Shown here piece by piece: positions 26,961 through 35,272 of a stretch of 39,587 bases of DNA. The position numbers were made by a program, and so were the translations under genes. The notes beneath the pieces were generated by a model. It ran no database searches and was not told the origin of the DNA. It saw only the letters and a program-made list of their open reading frames with translations. This DNA is from Microcystis aeruginosa W13-11 (lineage in GTDB: Bacteria > Cyanobacteriota > Cyanobacteriia > Cyanobacteriales > Microcystaceae). Location of the stretch: the NCBI GenBank assembly GCA_009995705.1, contig JAADBR010000024.1, forward strand, positions 1 through 39,587, in the 5' to 3' direction. Position 1 is the first letter of the stretch; each line of letters opens with the position of its first letter.

Positions 26961-27650
26961 TTAAGATTCGCGTAAAACGTAGCCGACACCGCGCACGGTA
27001 TGAATGAGGCGTTTTTGACCACCAGCTTCCATTTTCAGGCGTAAATAGCGAATATATACCTCAATAACGTTTGATTCTCCTTGAAATTGATCTCCCCAGA
27101 CATTTTCGAGAATTTGATCCCTTGATAATACTTCTTTCGGGTGAATCATCAGGTAGCGGAGCAGTTCAAATTCCTTCATCGTCAACTCAATATTTTTGTT
27201 TTTATAGGAGAGACGACGAGTGGCTAAATCCAATACTAAGTCACCGAAGCGCAATTGTTCGGGGATAGTTTCCAGAGGTTGCAGGTAAAAACGGATTAAT
27301 TTGAGGAAAGATTGCGAATTATAGGGTTTGAGAAAATAATCGTCGGCTCCCGCTTCCAAACAGGCGAGACGTTCTACTAGGGTTTCTTGAGATACTAACA
27401 AAATAATATAAACGCGACTTCCCTGGGAACGTAAACGACGACAAAACTTCACACCGGCCTCCGCTGCGAGGAGGCGATCGAGTATAATCATCGCTGGCTG
27501 CCAACTCTTCACTTCTGGCAAAGCGCTATCAATGCTAGGCACAATCAGGGGACGATAACCTGCTTCTTGCAAGTTCGCACTAGCTAGTTTAGCGATGCTC
27601 TCCTCAATTCCCACCAAGAGAATCGAAGAATTCAGAACCGGTGTACTCAT
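26961..27650 (-). CDS. OmpR-family response regulator with an atypical receiver
   Basis: The 229-residue protein has a receiver domain and a winged-helix DNA-binding domain (ELTMKEFELLRYLMIHPKEVLSRDQIL, VIEVYIRYLRLKM, HTVRGVGYVLRE). In the receiver the phospho-acceptor is present (Asp58, in MIILDRL) and the lysine too (Lys108, FLKPY), but the metal-binding pair that should follow the first strand is replaced: ILLVGIEES, so Gly14-Ile15 instead of Asp-Asp or Asp-Glu. The switch Ser/Thr is Ser87. Such receivers often work without phosphorylation, as reported for NblR; this may be an NblR-like regulator, which I cannot prove. No histidine kinase lies nearby. A short, stopless gap with the GST-like gene separates two convergent ends. 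Confidence 0.85.
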   Translation of the reverse strand: MSTPVLNSSILLVGIEESIAKLASANLQEAGYRPLIVPSIDSALPEVKSWQPAMIILDRLLAAEAGVKFCRRLRSQGSRVYIILLVSQETLVERLACLEAGADDYFLKPYNSQSFLKLIRFYLQPLETIPEQLRFGDLVLDLATRRLSYKNKNIELTMKEFELLRYLMIHPKEVLSRDQILENVWGDQFQGESNVIEVYIRYLRLKMEAGGQKRLIHTVRGVGYVLRES

Positions 27651-27720
27651 TAGTCAGCAGCGGTAAAAAAATAGGAAAGATAGGGAGGCGACTAGCCAAT
27701 TATACTTAATTCACTCTTGC

Positions 27721-28242
27721 CTAAGTGATTTTAGATAAAAAAGTTAACGCTGTGGTGCGTTGGACAAAATTACCATTGACAGACCAACCGGTCACTCGAT
27801 CGGGGGACGACCAGAGGCTAAGATGATCTACAGGGGGATCCGCATAAAAGTTTTCTCCACCGCTACCCAATAAACAGGAACTCCAATGGGTAAAATAATC
27901 GTGACTAAGGCGATAAATGGGAAAATTACCGATTAATGGCACTCCCCACCCGTCCAGAGCCATTAAAGCTCGAATTTTCACCCCTTGAGCTTGCCAATAA
28001 TAGGCTAAAGCGATCGCATTTACCACCCCCGCACTAAACCCAATCAAGGTTAGGTCTTCTCCGGGTAAAAAAGCTTCATTTAAGCAAGAAAAAGGAGAAA
28101 TAATAATATAGGGGCGTAATTTGACCAATTTGCTCCCCAGATGTCCTAAAAAATCCTCCGTCAATCTAGAATCATGAAAACCAGTACAAATCACTAAGGT
28201 ATTGACACTTCCGTCCCTAAAAGCGAGGGATTCTTGGTTCAT
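27721..28242 (-). CDS. Small alpha/beta hydrolase
   Basis: This 173-residue protein has the nucleophile elbow GFSAG (LTLIGFSAGVVNAIALAYYW), with the strand-turn-helix of alpha/beta hydrolases, an acidic residue at MALDGWG, and a His in PVDHLSLWSSPD as the likely third catalytic residue. It is short for the fold (usually 220-300), so the lid is reduced. The substrate cannot be inferred. There is no signal peptide. It is divergent from crtD with about 190 bases between them, including AAAGC-AAAAA-GCTTTTTTT, too short to call as a terminator. Confidence 0.7.
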   Translation of the reverse strand: MNQESLAFRDGSVNTLVICTGFHDSRLTEDFLGHLGSKLVKLRPYIIISPFSCLNEAFLPGEDLTLIGFSAGVVNAIALAYYWQAQGVKIRALMALDGWGVPLIGNFPIYRLSHDYFTHWSSCLLGSGGENFYADPPVDHLSLWSSPDRVTGWSVNGNFVQRTTALTFLSKIT

Positions 28243-28431
28243 AGAGTTTCCTTAATTAGTAGTTTAAATGAGCCTAAACCATTAAATAGCCTAGAATCCA
28301 ACAAAGCAAAAAGCTTTTTTTATTAAAATTGCTTTTTTTAATTCTGGTGAGCCTTACTTGGCAAGGCTTGCGTCGATTATTTTCTGCTAACATATCATCA
28401 CTACTCTAGAAGAGCCATAATTGTTAAGAAA

Positions 28432-29940
28432 ATGACGCGAATTACCGTTATTGGTGCAGGGATTGGCGGACTAACGGCGGCGGCATTATTAGCGCGTCGA
28501 GGTTATCAAGTCACAGTATATGATCAGGCGCTTGTCCCCGGAGGTTGTGCCTCGACTTTTTCCCGTCGGGGTTTTACTTTTGACGTGGGGGCAACTCAAG
28601 TGGCAGGATTAGAAGTAGGGGGCATTCATCAGCGCATTTTTGCCGAATTAGGGATAGATTTACCCGATTCTGTCCCCTGCGATCCCGCTTGTGCCGTTTT
28701 TCTGCCGGGGGAAACCAATCCGATTAATGTCTGGCGCGATCGGCAAAAGTGGCAAGAGGAAAGACAAAAACAATTTCCGGGCAGCGAACCTTTTTGGCAA
28801 TTATTACAAAAACTCTCTCAAGCTAGTTGGCGTTTTCAAAGTCGCGATCCAGTTTTACCCCCGCGCAACTGGTGGGATTTAGGGCAATTAATCGCCGCTT
28901 TGCGTTTAAATACTGCTATTACCTTCCCCTTTACTTTGATGACTGTGGGGGATGCCCTGCGATTATACGGCTTAGAGAGGGATAAACGCCTAAAAACCTT
29001 CCTTGATCTCCAGTTAAAGCTTTATTCCCAAGTTACTGCCGATGAAACCGCTTTACTTTATGCCGCCACCGCTTTAGCAGTTTCCCAGTCTCCCCAAGGT
29101 TTATCCCACCTTCAGGGTAGTATGCAAGTATTAAGCGATCGCCTAGTAACAGCTTTGGAAAAATACGGCGGTAAATTGCAAATGCGCCACACAGTAGAAA
29201 AAATACTGACAGAAAAGGGAAAAGCCCAGGGAATTATCGTCAGAAATCAAAAAAATGGTCAAATATATCCAGAAATGGCCAATGAGATTGTCGCTAATAT
29301 CCCGATCCAAAATTTACCACAATTAATCGATCGCGAAGCCATTCCCCGTCTTTATCACCGGAGAATCGAAAAACTTCCCCCCGCATCGGGTGCTTTTGTG
29401 GCCTACTTAGGAGTCGTTCGCGCTGCTATTCCCCCCGATTGTCCCCCCCATTTGCAATTTCTCTACGATTACGATGGCATAATCGGCGAAAATAACTCTT
29501 TGTTTGTTTCCGTGAGTAAAGAAGGGGATGGTCGCGCTCCAGTGGGAAAAGCGACGATTATTGCTTCTTCCTTCACCGATACCAGTCTTTGGTGGCGAAA
29601 AGGAGAAGATAATTATCAGCAATTAAAAGCAGCATACACCCAAGAGGCGATCGAGCGTCTCGGTAATTATTTCCATCTTAGTCCTGATCACATCGTTCAC
29701 ATCGAATCGGCTACTCCTCGCACTTTTGAACGGTTTACGGGGCGAAATCAGGGCATTGTCGGCGGTATTGGTCAAAGATTGTCCACTTTTGGCCCTTTTG
29801 GTCTAGCGACGCGCACTCCCATCCCCCATCTTTGGTTAGTGGGAGATTCCACCCATCCGGGAGAAGGCACTGCCGGAGTCAGCTATTCGGCACTAACGGT
29901 AGTTAGACAGATTGAGAATCAATTATTGGCTTCTAGTTAG
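28432..29940 (+). CDS. crtD: Carotenoid C-3',4' desaturase (CrtD-like)
   Basis: The 502-residue protein begins MTRITVIGAGIGGLTAAALL, the FAD Rossmann motif GxGxxG, then VPGGCASTFSRRGFTFDVGA, a pattern of the CrtI/CrtD phytoene-desaturase family. Near the end, LVGDSTHPGEGTAGVSYSAL is the conserved C-terminal dinucleotide-binding block. The length and this pattern fit the cyanobacterial CrtD, which forms the 3,4 double bond in myxoxanthophyll synthesis. It does not look like CrtH (the carotenoid isomerase), which has a different N-terminal pattern. Membrane association is likely, as for carotenoid desaturases. It stands alone, divergent from the hydrolase. The substrate assignment is by family, so moderate. 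Confidence 0.78.
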   Translation: MTRITVIGAGIGGLTAAALLARRGYQVTVYDQALVPGGCASTFSRRGFTFDVGATQVAGLEVGGIHQRIFAELGIDLPDSVPCDPACAVFLPGETNPINVWRDRQKWQEERQKQFPGSEPFWQLLQKLSQASWRFQSRDPVLPPRNWWDLGQLIAALRLNTAITFPFTLMTVGDALRLYGLERDKRLKTFLDLQLKLYSQVTADETALLYAATALAVSQSPQGLSHLQGSMQVLSDRLVTALEKYGGKLQMRHTVEKILTEKGKAQGIIVRNQKNGQIYPEMANEIVANIPIQNLPQLIDREAIPRLYHRRIEKLPPASGAFVAYLGVVRAAIPPDCPPHLQFLYDYDGIIGENNSLFVSVSKEGDGRAPVGKATIIASSFTDTSLWWRKGEDNYQQLKAAYTQEAIERLGNYFHLSPDHIVHIESATPRTFERFTGRNQGIVGGIGQRLSTFGPFGLATRTPIPHLWLVGDSTHPGEGTAGVSYSALTVVRQIENQLLASS

Positions 29941-29956
29941 CGGGAAGCTTTTTTCA

Positions 29957-30071
29957 GTGATCAGTAAACAGTAATCAGTAAACAACGAAAAGACAGCAGG
30001 AAACTTGCTATTTAATACTGCTCACTTAAAACTCAAATCTGATAACTGATCACTGATCACTGATCACTGTT
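29957..30071. repeat. CAGTGATCAGTAAACAG / TGATCACTGATC repeat
   Basis: Between crtD and the histidine phosphatase gene, 29957-29986 reads CAGTGATCAGTAAACAGTAA and 30010-30071 has AAAACTCAAATCTGATAACT and then three TGATCACTGA-like units. Reversed, both parts match the block at 3494-3612, and the CTCAAATCTGATAACTGA part also matches 16203-16244. It overlaps the last bases before the phosphatase stop. No promoter or terminator is clear. Confidence 0.75.
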
Positions 30072-31407
30072 ATAAAGCGCCGGCTGCCGTGCGATCGAGT
30101 ATTCCCGCTCCTAGATGAGAGGTAATATTAATTGCTTGCAGAACCGGTTGAGAGTCAACTCCTTTGGGATAATCGATAACACTAACCGCACCATTTCCCT
30201 GTTTAATATTCCAGAAATTGGCGGGTTTTAAACCCAATAAATAACAAAGAATCACCTTATTAATGGCATCATGAGCTACTACCATAATTGTCTTAGGACT
30301 ATCGCTATTACTATAGGTTTTAACGATTTGCCGCCAACAAGCGATCGCTCGATCCCAAACTTCCTGTAAATTCTCCCCTTCCGGCATTTGCACGGTTTCT
30401 GGGGCATTTTTCCAGTCTTCTAACATCCCGGGGAAACTCGCTTCAATTTCCTCCTCTAATTTACCTTCCCAAAGTCCGTGACAGATTTCCGTCAGATCTC
30501 CTTGGCTGTCTAAGATGACATCGGGGTGATATTGCAGGATAATTTGGGCAGTTTCCTTGGGACGGGACAAAGGACTGGTGACAGCGTGATCGATCGCCGT
30601 TTCTCGCAGAAATTCGGCGGCTTTCTCAGCTTGGGCTTTGCCATTATCATTGAGAGGAATATCGCGCACACCTTGAAAACGTTTATCCCGATTCCATTGG
30701 GTTTCTCCGTGACGCACAAGCAGCAGCCGAGAACCTTGCAAAGGAGGACGTGGTGGGGGTAAAGCTATCCCTAGGTGTGCCGTTTGATTGAGGGATTCCA
30801 CCTGCACAGGATCACCAAAATTACGCGTAAAATTGAGAACATTAACGCAACAGTTAGATTGTTGTAGAGAATGGTATAAGGAAACCGGAATACCGATGGC
30901 ACTGAGGATTAAACAGCGATTAATACCGTTATGGGCAACAATGAGGATAGTTTGGCCCCGGTGTTGGGGAATAATTTCTCGCCAAAAATCCTGTGCTTGT
31001 TGATAGAGGGAGAGAACGGGATAATGTTCCCGACCATCGGGCAGTATCATCTTAAATTCGTGAGGTTTTTGATGCCAATCCCGATATTCTTGGGGGTATT
31101 GAGCTTTTACTTCCTCTTTGACCATATTTTCCCAGATAGGCAGATCGATTTCCAGTAACTGCGGAGTGGGTTGAATGACGGGAGAGTGATTTAAACGAGA
31201 CTGAATCACCTCAGCAGTAGATTTGGCTCTTTGGAGAGGACTACAGTAAAAAGCGGCGATATCGATTTGACTGAGGGCATTTCCTACTTTTTCCGCGTCC
31301 AGATGGCCTTTTTCTGTCAAAACCGAGCCATCACTGCGACCTTGTATTTTCTGCTCTGCGTTATAACTGCTTTGTCCATGACGAACAATAATCACACGAG
31401 TAGCCAA
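30070..31407 (-). CDS. Tandem histidine phosphatase (phosphoglycerate-mutase-like)
   Basis: The 445-residue protein has two histidine phosphatase domains. Each begins with an RHG motif: Arg9-His10-Gly11 (VIIVRHGQSSYN) and Arg232-His233-Gly234 (LLLVRHGETQWN). Each also has a later H in VAHNGI (His159) or VAHDAI. A Pro-rich linker (ALPPPRPPLQGS) joins them. Members of this branch remove phosphate from small molecules such as sugar phosphates or phosphoserine, or act as cofactor-independent phosphatases; the substrate is not readable here. Both active sites keep the RHG, so neither domain is obviously dead. It is probably cytosolic and transcribed alone. The ATG at 31407 starts four residues before the first strand. 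Confidence 0.85.
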   Translation of the reverse strand: MATRVIIVRHGQSSYNAEQKIQGRSDGSVLTEKGHLDAEKVGNALSQIDIAAFYCSPLQRAKSTAEVIQSRLNHSPVIQPTPQLLEIDLPIWENMVKEEVKAQYPQEYRDWHQKPHEFKMILPDGREHYPVLSLYQQAQDFWREIIPQHRGQTILIVAHNGINRCLILSAIGIPVSLYHSLQQSNCCVNVLNFTRNFGDPVQVESLNQTAHLGIALPPPRPPLQGSRLLLVRHGETQWNRDKRFQGVRDIPLNDNGKAQAEKAAEFLRETAIDHAVTSPLSRPKETAQIILQYHPDVILDSQGDLTEICHGLWEGKLEEEIEASFPGMLEDWKNAPETVQMPEGENLQEVWDRAIACWRQIVKTYSNSDSPKTIMVVAHDAINKVILCYLLGLKPANFWNIKQGNGAVSVIDYPKGVDSQPVLQAINITSHLGAGILDRTAAGAL

Positions 31408-31473
31408 GCGGTTCAGTCTCCTTAACTAAAAGTCTCAATATCAGATTACAGGCGATCGGGATCGGAGTACAAA

Positions 31474-31507
31474 TCAGTGATCAGTGATCACTGATCACTG
31501 GTCAGTG
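31474..31507. repeat. TGATCAGTGATCACTG palindromic block
   Basis: ATCAGTGATCAGTGATCACT followed by GATCACTGGTCAGTG makes a nearly perfect palindrome of overlapping TGATCACTG/CAGTGATCA units. It is another member of the dispersed family at 3494, 16203, 29957 and 37311. It lies directly left of MITE copy B. Confidence 0.7.
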
Positions 31508-31522
31508 GAGATTGTTAAGTAG

Positions 31523-31727
31523 AGCTGGCTGAATAAATCCAAAAACCTTGTTGGGTAAGACTTTTAGACTTTTTGTCAATCAAAAAGTACCAGTTCTGAG
31601 AGTGATCGGGGGAAAATTCCGGGACTTTTTCTCTGAAAATTAGGTAATTGACCAGATGAGAATCGGTAAAAACCTACACCCCACAACCCACACCCTGTCT
31701 CCACGAAAAACTTTTTCAGCAGACCCT
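31523..31727 (-). mobile_element. MITE copy B, reverse orientation
   Basis: A 205-base element matching copy A (18719-18912) along its length when reversed, with a 7-base longer stretch near GTGTGGGTTGTGGGGTG and a small block of substitutions near 31593-31605. The ends read AGCTGGCTGAATAAATCC and TTTTTCAGCAGACCCT. AAGTA at 31517-31521 and 31728-31732 may be its target duplication. There is no coding sequence inside. It lies between the histidine phosphatase and DUF4912 genes, in divergent promoter space. Confidence 0.85.
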
Positions 31728-32054
31728 AAGTAAACAGTGGGGAAGTCCGAGCATTTGTACTAAAATATCGCCTACAGTTTCAAGGCAGCACAGCATATCA
31801 AAACTTCCTGATATAACAATCTCTTTGGGATCAAGGGTTTGGCGGTTTTATCAAGAAACCATGACAATGTAGTTGGTCAAAATCGGAATCTTGCTGTTTA
31901 ATAGGTATTTATAACAAGCGATTCCCTTGATCCCCATCGAGTGGATCTCTCGTTCATAAAGCAATCGATGAGTAGTTGAAGGATTACCCATATCACTGCT
32001 TTTGCAAATGCCCAAAAACATTTGCCGTCGTAACTAATCGGAGAGCGTCAACTC
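31728..32054. other. Intergenic region before the DUF4912 gene
   Basis: About 330 bases after MITE copy B. No gene or terminator is recognisable. AGGTATTTATAAC near 31895-31915 is AT-rich but I do not claim a -10 box. CGGAGAGCGTCAACTC precedes the ATG at 32055, a weak GGAGAG ribosome site. Confidence 0.4.
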
Positions 32055-33302
32055 ATGGTTCCAGAATACCCCCCCTTAGATGAGATGACCTTGCGGCAAC
32101 TACGACGAGTTGCCAGTCAATACAGCATCTCTCGTTACAGTCGGATGCGGAAAACGCAGTTAATCGAGGCAATTACCCAAGCTATAGGAGTAAGCGGCAA
32201 TTTTAAATCTATTATTAAAGAGGAAAAACCAGTGGAAGCGGCAAAATTTGAATTAGGTCAAGCTCACCCGATCGAAGATATCCTAGGTTCAGTGGATGAT
32301 GGTTTAGGAGATCTGCCCGGTGGCTACGGTGAAAATCGCATCACCCTCCTACCTCGCGATCCTCAGTGGGCCTACGCTTACTGGGATATCCCCAACGAAT
32401 CAAAAGAAGATCTCCGTCGTCAAGGAGGACAACAGTTAGCCCTGCGTCTTTATGATGTCACCGATATCGATCTCAATGGCCAAGGCGCCCACAGTGTCCA
32501 AGAATATCTCTGTGATGAATTGGCCCGGGAATGGTATTTACCGATTCCGGTCAGCGATCGAGATTATGTTATCGATATCGGTTATCGTTGTGCTGATGGA
32601 CGTTGGTTAGTTTTGGCCCGTTCTCCTTTAGTGCGGATTCCTCCCGTCTATCCTTCCGACTGGATTGAAGATATTTTTGTCACCGTTAACTGGGAAGAAG
32701 AACTGGTGGGTAAAACTGTTTACGAACTTGTTCCCCCCAGCAAACGCTACGGCAGCAGCGCCGGAACCGCAGGAACTAGCCCCATCTATGACCGAATTTT
32801 CGAGAGTGTCGGCGATATGGAGGCCCTACGGGTGGCCGGTTCCTTGTTTGGTTCCATGCAGCACGTCGCCGGTTCCGTACCGATGTCGGAAGTGATCAGT
32901 TCTTATGTATTCCCCTCTGGGGTTGGTATGTGGGCAGTTCCCACGGTGTCGGGATTAACCGCTTCCGGTATCGGCATGACTGCTTCCGGTATCGGCATGG
33001 GTGCTTCGGAAACCCTACAACGTCCGCGCAAATTCTGGTTAGTAGCCGATGCCGAATTAATCGTCTATGGTGCCACCGAACCCGATGCCACCGTAACTAT
33101 CGGTGGTCGTCCGATTAAACTCAATTCCGATGGCACTTTCCGCTATCAGATGTCCTTCCAAGACGGTTTAATCGATTATCCGATTATGGCCGTGGCCGCC
33201 GATGGTGAACAAAATCGTTCTATCCACATGAAATTTACCCGGGAAACCCCCTCTCGCAATACCATCACTAAAGATGAGGCGGTTCTAGAATGGTTGTTCT
33301 AG
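32055..33302 (+). CDS. DUF4912 domain protein with an SAP/Rho-N-like N-terminus
   Basis: The 415-residue protein begins MTLRQLRRVASQYSISRYSR (from residue 11) and MRKTQLIEAIT, the helix-extension-helix of a Rho N-terminal or SAP-like domain that could bind nucleic acid. DUF4912 follows: NRITLLPRDPQWAYAYWDIP, LALRLYDVTDIDLNG, WYLPIPVSDRDYVIDIGY, RWLVLARSPLVRIPP. Residues about 275-330 are Ser/Gly/Met-rich with a repeated TASGIGM. The end (RKFWLVADAELIVYGATEPD then VTIGGRPIKLNSDGTFRY) is beta-rich, like a bacterial Ig-type domain. Cyanobacteria have this arrangement; its function is not known to me. A strong terminator follows the gene. Confidence 0.85.
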   Translation: MVPEYPPLDEMTLRQLRRVASQYSISRYSRMRKTQLIEAITQAIGVSGNFKSIIKEEKPVEAAKFELGQAHPIEDILGSVDDGLGDLPGGYGENRITLLPRDPQWAYAYWDIPNESKEDLRRQGGQQLALRLYDVTDIDLNGQGAHSVQEYLCDELAREWYLPIPVSDRDYVIDIGYRCADGRWLVLARSPLVRIPPVYPSDWIEDIFVTVNWEEELVGKTVYELVPPSKRYGSSAGTAGTSPIYDRIFESVGDMEALRVAGSLFGSMQHVAGSVPMSEVISSYVFPSGVGMWAVPTVSGLTASGIGMTASGIGMGASETLQRPRKFWLVADAELIVYGATEPDATVTIGGRPIKLNSDGTFRYQMSFQDGLIDYPIMAVAADGEQNRSIHMKFTRETPSRNTITKDEAVLEWLF

Positions 33303-33343
33303 ATTGGGTTTTCTAACGTTACCAAAGCCAACCTAATTACTTC

Positions 33344-33376
33344 CCCCTAACTGAGATTCAGTTAGGGGATTTTTTT
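33344..33376 (+). terminator. Rho-independent terminator after the DUF4912 gene
   Basis: CCCCTAACTGA (33344-33354) and TCAGTTAGGGG (33358-33368) are perfect 11-base arms with a GAT loop, followed by A and seven T (33370-33376). It ends the plus-strand gene and stands 25 bases before the stop of the convergent ThDP enzyme gene. Confidence 0.92.
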
Positions 33377-33400
33377 GGGGATTGTCAACGCTATCAACTT

Positions 33401-35053
33401 CTATTCCCAAATCTGACAGCTTAAATCGCCCGATTTTTGGGAAAGACGCAGATTTTCACCGTAATCGACGGGAACATCGATCACCGTAGGCACTTCTTGC
33501 CGGAAAGCCTCCTCTAGTATCGGGATCAAATCCTGAGCAGATTCCACCCGATAGCCTTTTAATCCCATACTTTCGGCAAATTTAACAAAATCGGGATTAC
33601 CAAACTTAATAAAAGAAGAGGTCCCAAAATGGTTAAACTGCTTCCATTCGATTAAACCGTAACCGCCATCATTAAAGATGAGAGTGACGAAGGGAGTTCC
33701 CACCCGCAAAGCTGTCTCCAATTCCTGACAATTCATCATAAAACCGCCGTCCCCCGTCACCGCCACAATGCGCTTATCGGGATGAACTAACTTAGCGGCG
33801 ATCGCACCAGGGATAGCAATACCCATAGCGGCGAAACCGTTAGAAATAATGCAAGTATTAGGACAATCGCAGTGATAATGGCGGGCCATCCACATTTTAT
33901 GAGCGCCCACGTCAGAAATGGCGATATCTTCTGGTCCCATCACCTGACGCAGATCGTAGATCAATTTTTGTGGCTTGATCGGAAAACCCGTATCATTGGC
34001 ATAGGTTTCGTAATCAGCCCGAATTTCCGTCTTTAACCCCGCAGTGATAGGAGTTGGTTTATTCTGGCGATCGGCCCGTTTGAGGATATCAATGAGAGAA
34101 TCGGTGATATCACCCACCACTTCCACCACCGGCGCATAACTACTGTCAATTTCTGCTGGAGTCATGCCGATGTGAATAATCGGTAATTTCCCGTCTGGAT
34201 TCCATTTTTTCGGCGAATACTCGATTAAATCGTAGCCAACAGCGATAATTAAATCACTGCGATCGAAGGCACAACTAATCAAATCCCGTTGCTGTAATCC
34301 TACCGCCCAAAGAGCCAGAGGATGGGTATAGGGAATCACCCCCTTACCCATAAAAGTGTTAGCCACAGGGATATTCAAGGCCGTGGCGAATTCCGTTAAA
34401 GCCTCACTAGCATTAGCGCGAATTGCCCCATTTCCTGCCAAAATCAAGGGATTTTTCGCTTTAGAAATCACCACCGCCGCCATATTCAAAGTCCGATAGG
34501 AAGCGTAAACTTTTTCCTGACTATCGAGGGGCAAAGGACTCCCATCGGCAGCCATAGCGGCGATATTTTCGGGAAGATCGATATGAACTGCCCCCGGTTT
34601 CTCACTTTGGGCGGTTTTAAAGGCTCTCCGTACCACTTCTGGGGTGATACCCGGCCGGACGATCTGTTTATTCCATTTCGTCACTGGGGCGAACATGGCC
34701 ACCAGATCCAGATATTGATGGGATTCAATGTGCATCCGATCGGTTCCCACCTGGCCAGTGATGGCCACCAAGGGCGCCCCATCCAGGTTAGCATCGGCTA
34801 CCCCCGTCATCAGGTTAGTCGCCCCCGGTCCTAGGGTGGAGAGACAAACCCCCGCTTTTCCCGTCAAGCGTCCATAGACATCGGCCATAAAAGCCGCGCC
34901 CTGTTCGTGACGGGTGGTGATAAATTTGATCGAGGAGTTTTTTAGGGCTTCCAAAACATCGAGGTTTTCTTCCCCGGGTAGCCCAAAAATATACTCGACC
35001 CCTTCATTCTCTAGACATTTAACTAGAAGTTCGGCTGTGTTTAATTCCCCCAT
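33401..35053 (-). CDS. Acetolactate synthase-like ThDP enzyme
   Basis: The 550-residue protein is a thiamin-diphosphate enzyme of the acetolactate synthase family: GVEYIFGLPGEENLDVLEAL, the catalytic Glu50 in RHEQGAAF, GRLTGKAGVCLSTLGPGATN, and the ThDP-Mg site GDGGFMMNCQELETALRVGT followed by NDGGYG. It condenses pyruvate to acetolactate. The GLPGEEN motif and 550-residue length resemble the catabolic AlsS/IlvB-like branch more than the biosynthetic large subunit, which is longer; no small regulatory subunit (IlvN) gene lies here. The symbol is left empty because ilvB and alsS cannot be told apart. GGAGGGAACTATG is a strong ribosome site. The mRNA leader has a large hairpin (35103-35147). 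Confidence 0.82.
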   Translation of the reverse strand: MGELNTAELLVKCLENEGVEYIFGLPGEENLDVLEALKNSSIKFITTRHEQGAAFMADVYGRLTGKAGVCLSTLGPGATNLMTGVADANLDGAPLVAITGQVGTDRMHIESHQYLDLVAMFAPVTKWNKQIVRPGITPEVVRRAFKTAQSEKPGAVHIDLPENIAAMAADGSPLPLDSQEKVYASYRTLNMAAVVISKAKNPLILAGNGAIRANASEALTEFATALNIPVANTFMGKGVIPYTHPLALWAVGLQQRDLISCAFDRSDLIIAVGYDLIEYSPKKWNPDGKLPIIHIGMTPAEIDSSYAPVVEVVGDITDSLIDILKRADRQNKPTPITAGLKTEIRADYETYANDTGFPIKPQKLIYDLRQVMGPEDIAISDVGAHKMWMARHYHCDCPNTCIISNGFAAMGIAIPGAIAAKLVHPDKRIVAVTGDGGFMMNCQELETALRVGTPFVTLIFNDGGYGLIEWKQFNHFGTSSFIKFGNPDFVKFAESMGLKGYRVESAQDLIPILEEAFRQEVPTVIDVPVDYGENLRLSQKSGDLSCQIWE

Positions 35054-35102
35054 AGTTCCCTCCTGTAGAGCTTACTTCATCAGTAAAGTCTCTAGAGATA
35101 GT

Positions 35103-35147
35103 TCATCCCGGCGGATTGAGGTTGTTGCGCTCAACTCGTCGGGATGA
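35103..35147 (-). promoter_or_regulatory. Leader hairpin before the ThDP enzyme gene
   Basis: TCATCCCG (35103-35110) pairs with CGGGATGA (35140-35147), and inside it TTGAG (35116-35120) pairs with CTCAA (35130-35134). It lies about 50 bases upstream of the ATG at 35053, between the likely promoter and the ribosome site. There is no T-run in the gene's direction, so it is not a plain terminator. It could be a 5'-UTR stabilising or regulatory structure. Confidence 0.45.
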
Positions 35148-35272
35148 TATCAGTAGACTATATGTACCAATGTAGCTGACTAAAATTTTGTTTAAGTCTA
35201 TCCATATACCATTGTGACTTAGATCTTGACCCTTGACAGATTATTTATTAGCACAATGGGAAGGAATTTTTT

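Noticed and set aside
28300..28335. A hairpin AAAGC-AAAAA-GCTTT with a T-run between the hydrolase and crtD.
   Set aside because: The stem is 5 bases and AT-rich; it lies in a promoter region of divergent genes, so a terminator makes little sense.
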